Below are positions 23,074-34,157 of a DNA stretch of 64,000 nt, piece by piece (the first letter of the stretch is position 1; each line of letters begins with the position of its first letter). Below the pieces are notes generated by a model, which worked only from the letters and a program-made list of their open reading frames with translations, made no database searches and had not been told where the DNA came from. The stretch is from positions 1,612,001 through 1,676,000 of the forward strand of contig JAVHNS010000007.1 in the NCBI GenBank assembly GCA_036872755.1. The letters are read 5' to 3'. The DNA is from Orbilia blumenaviensis. Taxonomy: Eukaryota > Ascomycota > Orbiliomycetes > Orbiliales > Orbiliaceae. The position numbers were made by a program, and so were the translations under genes.

Positions 23074-25330
23074 TGTGTAGGTTGTTGGGTATTAATATTA
23101 ATATTAAAAGATAAAGAATGGACGTCGATATATTGATCCTCAAAGTTGCCAAAGGTGCATCCGTTGGTGTTCCTCAGGAAAAAAGAAATGTCGACTTTGT
23201 AAAGCAAACAGGTAAAAGAGTGGCTGTAGTTGGATTAAAGGAACAACGGGACTGGTGTTGCTGGAGAATCCAGTTTTGAGGTATTGACCGAAGACTAGTC
23301 GACGAATTGGATGACTTTGGAGATGCAAATGAGATCTGCACCCCGTAAAAGTTGAGAATCCTCAGAGCGATTCGCGGTTGTCGACAGAAGACTGCATCCA
23401 AGGCTAGGAAGAGCGAGTAAGTTGCTGATTTCGAAAGGGTTTTTTTTACTGTTGTCCCAACGGCGAATCTCAAGTTCTTCGAAAAAGCGCGAGGATCAAC
23501 GAGTTAACGTCTCCTAGGCGTCCTTTCGTCTGACTTTTTGAAACCGACGGTTCTTAGGTTTGGATGAGTATTCTAGTAAAAGTAACAAAACCACCGTAGT
23601 CCTGTTACCTTCGTAGATAAGTCTTTTTTCGGAAAGAATGTGATGAGATAAAAGGCTAGAGGCTCTGTAGAAAGACCTAGTTAGATGAGGATGATCTAAG
23701 GAGAGAGAGAGAGAGACAGAGAACGAGAGGATGAAGAAGATTATGGTGCTGGAGTCGTAACAGCGATGGAAAAGAGTATGATGGAGAAGAAGAAGATGAG
23801 GAGGATGAACGACAACAGCTGTGACGATGTTGTTGGTGGGAAGAGGAGGAAGAGAAATGGAATTGTAGAGGTCGCGATAGGGGAGAGGATGTGAAGGGAG
23901 AGAAAAGGCTGTGAGGTGTGGAGATCGATCCTTTTCTTGCAGCAGCGCAGCAACGCCAACCACACAAGATGATGGATGGATGGATGGAAATGACTACAGG
24001 CCAACACAGTCACCAATACCACGGGCTTAGAAATCCACTGTCAACTCTAATGGCAAAGAACCTCACAAGGAAGATTCTCTGATGCTGAATATCTGAGTGG
24101 GCGATGGATCAAACCGTCGGGTGGTGGATGTGTTCGAGGTAGGTATTTCCAGATGGAAAGAGAAAGAGAGAGAGGAAGAGAGAAAAATTGACCGTGGTCT
24201 TGAACCAGTCAAGGGGAAAATTTTCCATGGGCCAACAACGCTAACGGTAATATCAAAAAAGGGAAAACCCGATGAGACTTACCAAATATCTCTTTGGAAG
24301 TAAGGAAGAAAGAAAGAAAGAAAGAGAAAGAGCAAAAAACTAGAAACTAAAATAAATGAACAACCTAACAAAAAACTATGCAAAGCAAAATGCTGTGAAC
24401 TACAAGAAACCGAGAATTTACAAGGGATGGCACGAGTCCGCCAGTGGCTGAGGAAACCGTATCAAAGTCGAAGGGAGGGGCGGTGAGAAAGAGTCCGGGG
24501 GTTCTCCGCTATGAAGTTGTCCTTCCAGCAGATAATTTCAAGACACAGAAGAACCAGGACAGACCAGTACCGGTGAGGGGGATACTGGAATGGCGCAAGA
24601 GAGGAGGTGGAGGTGGAGGAAGAGAGGAGAGGGGTTGGAAGGTGAGGGTGTGGGTTGATATTTACGGTTCCAAGGATGGAGCTGAGGTGGCGAGACGACA
24701 AAGATGAATCCCAACAACCACTTGTATCTCTCCGGTTTTGAAACAGACAAGATAAGAGAGTGCTATTTGCAATATAGCGGCAAGTCCTCGATGTCGTATG
24801 GGAGGTGTATAGGGACGAGTCGAAGGATTGTACGATACAAGATTGCAGTCGGTGTATGCAACTTGTATCTTTAGTCGGAAAGTCGTCTCGTTTCGAATGT
24901 CGGAATATTGACAGTTCGGAAATGGAATGCCTGGGGAGTAGAGGCAGACCGGAGACGAGGAGGGGGGGAAGAAGAGGTTTAAAGAAGGAAGACAAGAACG
25001 ACGACGATGAAAGAGAGAGTGTCAGGTTAGAAAGAGGAAGAAAGAACAAAAGGAAAGGGAAAGAGTGGACGATGAGTGGATGATGAAGAAAAAGGAAGAA
25101 TAGGGACGGTACCAGACGACGAATAGGAATGAATGGACTCTCTCCTCTACACCGTTTGTGTTCTCCTAGTTACATGTGTGTATGTACTCCTGGTATACTA
25201 CACTACCACTCCTACTCCTGCTTGGTGGTGGTGGTCCTACTTCCTGCTTGCTTGCTGCTTCCTGCTGCTGCTGCTGTTACTCCCGCTTCTGTTCCCGTTC
25301 CTAGGTAGGTCTGCCGCAGGACTATAGTGC
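23074..25330. promoter_or_regulatory. Long purine/pyrimidine-biased upstream region of the cyclin gene
   Basis: For about 2.2 kb upstream of the cyclin ATG the minus strand (mRNA sense) is strongly C/T-rich, with GA/CT runs at about 23697-23728, (GAAA)n near 24307-24324 and triplet runs (CTG/CTT) near 25257-25290. The open frames here, including one of 195 codons at 24462-25049, are made of S, L, P and F repeats and look like by-products of the base bias. A long 5' untranslated leader with several small uORFs is the simplest reading. Confidence 0.5.
24307..24324. repeat. (GAAA)n microsatellite
   Basis: A short run of about four and a half GAAA units lies in the purine-rich upstream region of the cyclin gene. 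Confidence 0.85.
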
Positions 25331-25935
25331 AGGATACTAACTAACCTGACCAACTAACTAACTAGCGTCCTGGTGCGGGTTACCTCGAACGATGCTAGTT
25401 ACCTACTTCCTGGTACTTGCCCTTTTCTTGTTTTTTTTGCTGGCCTGGCCTGGCTGTGCGAGAGCAGGAAGCAGGAGCAAAGAGGAAACCAGACTAAACC
25501 CAGCACTTGCCAGACAATCCAAACCAATTCTCTGCAGCAGTTCGAACGGCCAGGTGTGTCCCTCTCCTGGTTTGGGATTCTCCCTTCCTTGACTGGGAGG
25601 ATCGAAGGAAAAAGGAATTACCGGGCACCCACACCTAATTAACCTTGGTTGGCGAGTGCCTTTTGCTCCGTCTGTCTGTTCTGTCCTATACATACAGATG
25701 CAAACTATCTAATTAGGCGTACATACTAATTAAGTACATCTGCCCCCCATCCCCAGATATAGCAAGGAACCGGGACCTAACTAGTTGCTGTCGAGTCGAC
25801 CACAACCAGCAGCCAAATTGGGATTATCTTTCGATGGTGTGTGTGTGCTAGTACGGCACATACCCGCTCGTACGTACGGAGAGAACAAAGACCCAAAGCG
25901 AGGAGGGGCGCGGAGGGAAAATACAGCCTCACACA

Positions 25936-26112
25936 CACGAAACAGGTACATTACACGTCGAAGGAACGGTACCTCTTCTTCAAAGAGTGAACCTGAGGAA
26001 TTCGATGCCTTTGGCAGGTAGTTCGTTCTTAGGGCAAGGTACGTGCTCATACGGTTTGCATGTTTGGTATGCTAACACGCACCTTCTCTGATGTCTTGAC
26101 TCACGCACGAAA
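25936..26112. promoter_or_regulatory. Pair of CACGAAA (SCB-like) motifs
   Basis: Two exact copies of CACGAAA, the yeast Swi4/Swi6 (SBF) core, lie 170 bases apart at 25936-25942 and 26106-26112, just beyond the probable leader of the G1 cyclin gene. Seven-base motifs occur by chance every several kb, so this is only suggestive. Confidence 0.25.
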
Positions 26113-26130
26113 CACCAAAATGTCTAAATC

Positions 26131-26151
26131 ATGATGATGATGATGATGATG
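26131..26151. repeat. (ATG)7 microsatellite
   Basis: Seven perfect ATG units, followed by degenerate AT-rich triplets up to about 26190. Confidence 0.95.
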
Positions 26152-29100
26152 ACGATAATAGTGCTAATGATACTAATGATTATCATGATTGGGACTGATC
26201 TAGTCCGATCTAGTCCTATGTATGGACCGGGGAGGGTTCAAGCTCCTTTGGCAACTCTCGTCCTTCATTGTCGCCGCAACTGAAAGGCCGACGAGCGAGA
26301 TCGAGGTCGTATAAGGCAGCTTAGCTCAGGGTACTAACGTGAGCCAAGGCACCGGAATTTTACTGCCCCATGCATTGGATATTTCTCAACATAATTTCCC
26401 TTCATAAATTTAAAGCCATCGCCTCCTTTGCCACTTTTAATATTGAAACCAGGTGTTCGATGCAGGAACGCTTTGTTCTTTCCAATCGAACTTATTAACT
26501 CTCATAGTTGCGCGGAGGCAGTCAATCAACCAATCAATCAAATATATATGTCAGTCAATCAATAGGTGTCCATTATTCCACTTATGTATTGTCTTGCATC
26601 GCCTGATCTGGTACGGTATGTACCAACTGCACGAAAGAGAAAGTTATGATGCGGTTGGAGATCAACTGTCTTGCATTATCAACAGTTACGGGAACAATGA
26701 ATAGCAAGTAGCACGGGGCCAGCTTAAGAGGTTGCTTTGTTAGTCTCCGCAAAGCCAGCCATAGCCCAAGAATCCACATCCACCAACCCCTCCAACGCCA
26801 ACCTGGAGGGCCACGGGCAGGGTTAGAGATCGGTTGGACAAGTTTAAAGGGGTCGGCGTGTTTGCATGGCCACGGTTTTTTACATGGTGAACTCGGGCAT
26901 GCACGATTATATTAATTCTTCCACGCTTACTCCGTACTCGAGATTCTGACGCGTGGAACCCCCAAGAGCGAAGGAGGTAAACCGGCAACGATCCTCCCCT
27001 CGATTGCAATTGCTGCTGCTATATGGGTCGCAATATGCACGCTCTGAGACTTCTGGCTCAGAACCCATGGCCTTGTATCCCCATAAGGTTCCAGTCTAAG
27101 TGCGTTATTACCTACTTAGTACATGTACGCATGCGCAGCTTTGTTCCTTCTACCTTCTCATACGAAACAGATCGCACCAAATGGTGTCATTCCCCCAAAG
27201 TCACAGATACTAGGCCGATGAGGTCACCCCGAAATAAGCCCCACCACAGGCATCCGGCACAGCAAAATTAGCAATCGAACTCCGGCCTTCCAGGCACAAA
27301 CATCGCTGGGGTTGTATTTAACTTCGAGGCCGCAAAATTCCACCATCCAACGCTGGTGGCTGAGATAAAATAGCTATTGGAAATTGAGCTGAGGGATAAC
27401 GTAGGGATGCTCCAACGCTTTGCCCTCTAACTCCGACCCGCCAATTTGCTCACATCTCGTTAAAAAGAAACCGCGGTATAACAAGTACCGCCTGCTTTCG
27501 GTATGATCGCAGTTGCCAGACACCCTTTTGATTCTTATCCGTCCCTTAACACTGTACCAATTATGCTCCTCACGAGGTTGGCTCTGCACGCCAGGGAACA
27601 CTGGCTCCATCAAGTCGTGGACATTTTCCGACCCGTCCCAACCTACACAACAGAGAGCTTAAGGATCTAGATATGTTCCTACGGATGCATACATATGCGT
27701 CGACGTGCGTCTAGCCTGTCTCAGCCTGTTTGCAAGGTCTTGGGTCATGAGAAAAAAAAAAAAGCCAAAAAAGGAGTCCAAAAGGGTTGGAGGGGAACAA
27801 AAAATTTTTCACATTACCACGCGAAAATCAACTGTTATACGCGTTTCACGACCGTATACCTGCATTCGGAGTTTAGTTCTTTTTTCGACCCTTTCCAGGC
27901 GGTTCGGAGCAAATATCCTCGATACCTCTGGATAGAAAAGAAAGCTTGTGTTCAATCCTTCATTATTTTCACCTGCTCAATTGAAATGCTCCGTTTTGAA
28001 AAGAACCATTTTTGCTTTCCGCCATTTATCGACAGTGTTTGGCTCCTTGAAAATATCTACCAGGTTTTCGAGAAAGGTTTGTGCAACCAACGGCGACCAG
28101 CACTTTGCATCGTATTTTCCTGGCAGACAGAATTCATGTCGACCGAGCATCCAAAGGTGATAGGACGAAACGAATCCAAGGCGGGTGCCCCACTAGCACT
28201 TAATTAACCGGATTCAGCTGAAGGTGGCCAGTTTCGGGCCTGAACGTCCCAATCCAGCCACTATATTTCGGGACCCCACTATTCGAAGCGGAGGCTCGAC
28301 CACCGGCAATTGGCCCGTCAGTCATGCAGTGAGGCTCAGTCGGTCTTGCTCAGGTAGGTAACGCCACAGCTATCATGCATGATCGTGGGATACATCAGCC
28401 ACAGGACACGTCAGTCCCACACCTCAGGAAACCAAGATCCTGGAAACCTCCGTTGCTTGAGTATGGTCTGCAGATACATGACCGACATACCTACATCATA
28501 TACTTCGAGGATGCTCTTCGACATCTCATCAATCTTTAGGTTTTACGTGCATTGCACCTGCAATGAGTAGGATGTCGTTATTGATGACAAAGGGGGGCAT
28601 CATTGACCCAAATACCCATCTATGCCGTACGAATCCAGAGTAATAACCTGACAACTATTGATATAAATGCAGCGAAATACCTGCCTGCCAGGTTCAACCT
28701 AAGACGCCAATTAAACACATATGTAGCAATTTCAACCAGGAATCCCGTAGGCGGAATAAAGGGGACCAACTTGAAACACCCATCCTCTCGGCTCAAAACG
28801 AACGACAAGGTTCTTGCATGACGGCCGACGGATCGTGCGGCGTGCCCGTATCATTGGTGCGTTAAGCGAAACGGGACCGTCCCTTAAAGAGGCATGGTCG
28901 AAACAGATTATAAATTTAGATACTTCCCAAAAGAGTTTTCTTCCAGAAGATAATTCCCTAATATGGTCTTGACTCATTTTATTCACTGCTGCATAGGAAT
29001 ACATCTTTGGTAACTTAATGTCTGTCTACACGGGGTATCAACTTAGTTCGTCGGTACCGCGTCGCGTGCTCGTCGACACGCGATGCACAAGCTAATGACC

Positions 29101-31146
29101 CCCGCTGCTGCACTATATTAGAATCGCGTATAACACTGCACGCCTGCCATTCGTTAAGACCGCTTTGCACTTTTGGTGGATGAGTCGAGAGCACATTACA
29201 TATGCTCATGAACGGAGCTCAACGGAAGCTTTCACTGAGAACCAACAAACCAACAAGCTGAACAGGGAAAATATAATAATGAAAATTCGAACAAATCCGA
29301 ACTGGACCCGCTGATACCTTTCTAGACTGCATCCTAACAAGCTCAATCCTAGACCTACCTAGCTGATTACTAGTTGCACATTTACGCTTGCGCCGAGGCT
29401 GTACATACATAGTCTACAGCAAACACGAAAAATTGGTATTTTCGGATGCATGCAGACGGAAAGGCTATCCTTGAGAATGACGTTGGTGACCCCGGTTAGA
29501 GACTGGCCAGTAATTATTTTACTCGGTCGAGACAACAGTCCTCGATTTCAATATCTGCCCAGATCGAAGGCTCCCATTCGAATTTCATTTTTAATTTTTT
29601 TGGTATTAATCACAATGCAAGGTAAAAGCGAGATTGAAGCTTAAGGTAGCCATGGGCGAGGCCAGGAACAAACAATGATACCAAGAATGAAGTCCAACGA
29701 GCTATGGACGATCCAACAGAGCGTCTAATCATCTGGTTCCACAGAAAGCCGTCTGCGGCAAGCATTCTGATTATCCCATCATCCAAGTGGCCATGGACAA
29801 ATATGCCAGACCCTTAACGATCACAAAGTTTGTTACACTGGTACTGTCCTCGGAGCAACAATCCGTATTCTCGAGCTTTTCCATACATGTGCAATCTCTT
29901 GATACTCTGCTCTCCCGTTCTTTTGTCCTGCGAAACATGACACAGCCAATTTTATATTCTCGCTGTGTCTGTATGCATATAATAATTTTGACCAACTTCC
30001 CCAGTACTCTTATCGACGTATGTAATCGCCCTGCGCCATTCAATCTTTCTTGGTTATGGATCGCCGAAGGTTAGCTACTTGTCCTCGCCAAAACAACACT
30101 CTGTTTACGTTATCACAGGAGCGCAGAGTATGTATCAACATTCCTCATTGAAATTATACCTCCGCGTTCCAACAGTCGAACAACCACGCCACTCGTTTAG
30201 CTGATAGCTGAACTCCCCCTCAGGGGGAGAAAATCTCTTTTCAAGTGTCATTCTTGAACCCAACCCTCCGTTATCATGATCCCGTGGCTTCTAGCATTGC
30301 ATATGCACCTAGTCAGCCACTTCGTTTGGACCGGCGGATACCATACCGTCTAGACTATGAATCACTCCAATGCAATGCAAGGCACCAGTAGTCGACGGGC
30401 TCGACTCCGTTTGTTTGCGTCTCCTTTGAGCGTGCGAAAGTTTAAAATAAAAAATAAAATAAAGTTGGCGTCGACAGACGGTTGGGGGAACGTGTTGTTT
30501 ACGTTTTTCTTAATTCTTCGACATACACTGGTCTCATTGACATACACAGGTTTATGCACCTAGCTGCAGCATGCATGCCCCAATTTGAACGTTAATGCCT
30601 CCGAATTCGTCAGAACTGGTATCCCGAGAGGGATGTTCAAAACCAAGGAAAGGAAATCTTACGCCATCAATAGACATAATCCCGATTTTCCTAGTCGGGA
30701 TAAAAACCTTACCTTTTTCAACTAATAGCGTCTGGTCTATCCTACCCGCAACCTGGCAGCTTATGCCTGGCTTCGGATTCGATTGGGTGGAGGGTGGATG
30801 CAAAACCGATTATTAACCCGGACCATCGGTTCGATCTTCAATCGATATTGATTGAACCCCGCTTTGCGGGCTTTTTTCTTACTTGTTTTTGCCCATATAT
30901 CCTCCGGCTACCGGTACCTAATACCTGCTATATCGAAGCTCGATTCATGGTATCCCAGAGTTATCAGTGGGTATTTAAGGCCCAGTCAAGCTTTTGATGT
31001 CGCAGAGTTGAAGCTTCCCTGTAAGAGTTTGCCCGAAAACACGTACTTAGGTAGCAACTCTATTCTCGCACAGCATGCGCATATGCCGTCGGTGAGGAAA
31101 GACTTTGGACGAGCCGTGTCTCAGTTAGATGCCATAGTCTCAAGAG

Positions 31147-31176
31147 TTTTTTTTTTTTTTTAGTTTTTTTTTTTTT
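31147..31176. repeat. Two adjacent poly-T runs
   Basis: Fifteen T, then AG, then thirteen T. No associated element was recognised. Confidence 0.9.
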
Positions 31177-32785
31177 CCTCAAAAGTAAAAAAGGTAAGAA
31201 TATGGATGTTATTCATGATTGTATATCGATATCCACAATAGCCGACTCATAAGCCGTGCGGGGAAGGGTTTTATAACCGCCTTCTTGTTCCAACATATAC
31301 TCCAGACCTTGGGATAACCTGGGTCCAATTGTTAAAAAGACAAATTGTATCCCACCTGCCGGCTAAAGAAAAGTTGGTTATCAGTTTCCCCATAACAGAT
31401 CCACCACTCTTCCCCAACTCCGACGAGGGTTCCAACAAAAAGTTAGTTGATCGTCATGCCATTGATTTCTAACTCCAGATGTTGGGCGCGCCCACAATTG
31501 GCAACATGTAGCGAGCCCAATATATCAATAGGCACTTCCTCGGGGTTTCAGCTCGACTAAAATCCCAGGACATGGCCCCACAGATCGGACTCGGAAAAGT
31601 TGCATATGAAAGAAAGAAGAAAAAAAAGAGTGGATTTCGCCATATCTTTTTGTCTTTTGCATGTGCATACTGTTATATGCGAGGTATCTTGTCCGTGGGG
31701 CTGAGTTCGAGCCGCTTACACCACGGGCGAAGGTAGACGTGTTTCCGAATGCGAGCAGCGCATTGAATTCTTCCCGTTGTTTTGACGACAGAGGTTTTTC
31801 GTATCGATCGCGCAAACAGTTTCAGTGTTATGGTTTGAGTTACGAGCATTCTGTTTTCATAAAATTCAAAACATTGATCGGTAGACGGGTCTTACGTTGC
31901 GGATAGAAGGAATTGCGGTGCGCAGTGCCGATATTGAATTTTTTGATATCGATGCAAAGTACGCTGGACAGTCGGTGCCGCCATGTCGCCAGAGTTGATC
32001 TCAGCCTTGTCTTGAAGATTGCATTGAAGCGCCACTCGAGCACTCTACTTAGTGGCTGTGTCCAATAAATTCCAACGCTCACAACGAACATCGGACGTCA
32101 TAGCCACACAGAGCGGTCCAACCACTGAAGGGCAGAGGCATACACTACAGTATAATAGGTAGAATAGAAAATACTAACGGCGTTTAATTTCCGTATCGCA
32201 GGCTACGATGTTTAATAGCGCTGCTATCGATTCCAAAGTTTCGAAAGTTTCGAATATTGCTAATCTGCATAGGGTATCAAAATCTACAAAAGTACAGGCC
32301 CTAATCCAAAATATATGCATACATGAGATGACTTGCTATGTATGGAAAAGTTTTAATTACATGAAATCGCAATTAATTACACTACTATTGTTGGCTATGG
32401 CTCTGGCCTAAGTATATCTCGCTGCCGCCGAACATTGGGTTGATCCCAATCCATCTGAACACTACCTTCGCGCTTCGCGCTTCGTCAAAGCTTGGAGCCT
32501 CACAGACAGCTAAATATGCAGAATATTGCTAAACTGATTAGTATTCGTAAAATATGGAAAGGCTTCATTTTGCGCCCCTGGTTATAGCATATGTTCATAA
32601 AATGTACAACCTGCTCGGGACATAAATACCTTAACTGCTGGTACATGTACTTAAATTTATGCATCCTCCCATTTACTATCCACAGTACTTGTTCAGGACG
32701 AAATCGATGCTAGACTTTTATTTCTAATTATTATATAATCGTGCACCCTGGTTCTTACTTTATAATTAATTTATTCTCTTTCAGA

Positions 32786-33819
32786 ATGAAATCTGTGTTA
32801 TTCACGATCTTCGCGTTATCGAATATCCTTCCCAGCCTCGCCGTCCCTCAACCAACTAATTTCAAAAACCTCGATCGACTTGCAGCAGCGAAGGCCAGGG
32901 CACAATTTGAAGCACAAAAGGCCCTCCCGTTTAAAGTCGTCGAATGGAAAACCATCCCTTCTAAAGATTATAAAGAAAGCTGGGCTTTTCACCATCACGC
33001 CTCTGCACGTGCTCTAGCAAATGGAACAATAGAGAAACCCGTGAAAATAGCTAAACGGAATGTCGGTGGTGTATGTCTTCCTTCAGTACTCCCCGGGAGT
33101 GTATTTGATGTTAGAACAACTGGGGCAAGTTATTGATATCAATTGATTGTATTTTTAGATTTTTATCTCCACGGAATTTGACTGGGGTTCCGGAGGACTT
33201 AGGGAATACAAAATACACCCGCTGAACGACTGTATCCGCCTTACTGGAACACCGTGGTTTCGTACTCTCAAATCTTTCGGGCCGGATCCGGGGACGATGT
33301 GTTTGATTTTCAGGTATGTTAGGATAAACATTGAATCGCTATATAGAGATTGTATGCCCGTATGGGCGGCTGTATAAGCGTACTGATGAGGATTAGTAAT
33401 GACGGTTGTCACCCAACTGGCGAAGAATTCATGTGGATTTGGTGGCCGGGCAATGGTAGACTTGATTTCCATAATCTCTCGGACTGGAGTGATCGTATTG
33501 CCAGCTTTAGGTGCTGGGAAGATTGGAGTGGGAATACCCTATATTCTATCGTGCCAATACCTACTTTGGATCCTGGAAAACTAACAAATTTCATTTACAT
33601 ACAGCACCGGCACCTTTCACCCCGATCCACAAATAGGCATCGATTTTGGGAAGTATATTTTAAGTGTGGTCTACTGTCAGCGCTGTAAGGACCTCTGGTT
33701 TGAGGTACGTTCTTTCGGGAAATTAAAATGTATTTTCTAGATTTGATAATTATCTTAAATAAAAAAATGGTATTAAGTTTGCTTGGGGAGCTCAGGACTT
33801 CGTCTGTAGAGATAAATGA
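32786..33819 (+). CDS. Small secreted prepro-protein, Kex2-processed, six-cysteine mature domain (function unknown)
   Basis: Five exons close in phase: 32786-33070, 33159-33313, 33397-33510, 33605-33704 and 33778-33819, giving 231 residues. A signal peptide (MKSVLFTIFALSNILPSLAV) is followed by a charged pro-region (about 21-89) and then IAKR (88-91), a Lys-Arg Kex2 site, leaving a mature domain of about 140 residues starting NVGGIFIST. Cysteines fall at 120, 143, 151, 209, 212 and 228, an even number suited to three disulphides. The mature part contains SFGPDPGTMC and ends FAWGAQDFVC plus three residues. Spacing of C, SFGPD-G-C and C recalls small secreted fungal proteins with a beta/gamma-crystallin-like fold, but I cannot name a family. 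The 3' exons lie in different frames, so no single open frame shows the gene. The preceding CTCTTTCAG suggests a leader intron or an upstream exon. An effector or antimicrobial role is only a possibility. Confidence 0.78.
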
Positions 33820-34157
33820 AGTATTGCGTGGTGGAACAGTGTATACTTAGGTAAGAATATATATGTGTAATTTCTAATAGCTATTGTATGACAAAGTCGG
33901 CTTATTCCAGGCCTTGTAAAACCCCCGCAATATTTGTGATACACCCGGTGCTCAGATGTATTTTTAATATAAATAATGTTATAGATTCCATATAAACCAC
34001 TGTTTCATATTAAATTCAGAATTTGAACATTCAAATTGATACTTGAAATAATTCTCTGATATTAGAAAAAACATATAAAACCATTATAAAAGCCATATAG
34101 ATATGTACATGGTATCTACGCCATATTTACAATATATTCGTACTTATCATTCGCGGC
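33820..34157. other. Convergent AT-rich spacer
   Basis: Very AT-rich 3' region between the secreted protein gene (+) and the xyloglucanase gene (-). No gene is seen. Confidence 0.5.

Larger units (their letters stand above)
25331..32785. other. 7.4-kb gene-poor region
   Basis: No reading frame with domain similarity or a credible splice chain was found on either strand. The longest frame (27695-28207 plus, 170 codons) has an implausible composition and spans an A-run. Simple repeats include (ATG)7 at 26131-26151 and poly-T runs at 31147-31161 and 31164-31176. Two CACGAAA motifs lie at 25936 and 26106. The right end is the promoter of the secreted protein gene. Confidence 0.5.

Noticed and set aside
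24462..25049. 195-codon minus frame and overlapping frames made of Ser, Leu, Pro and Phe
   Set aside because: Produced by the C/T-biased leader of the cyclin gene; repeats such as CTT, TCT and CCT account for the composition.
27695..28207. 170-codon plus-strand frame
   Set aside because: Starts in an A-rich run giving poly-Lys, with no domain, no coding-like composition and no splice context; best explained as chance.
30855..30884. GC stem (CCCGC TTT GCGGG) followed by a T-run, resembling a bacterial intrinsic terminator
   Set aside because: The window is eukaryotic nuclear DNA with spliced genes; no bacterial gene precedes it, so the resemblance is chance.
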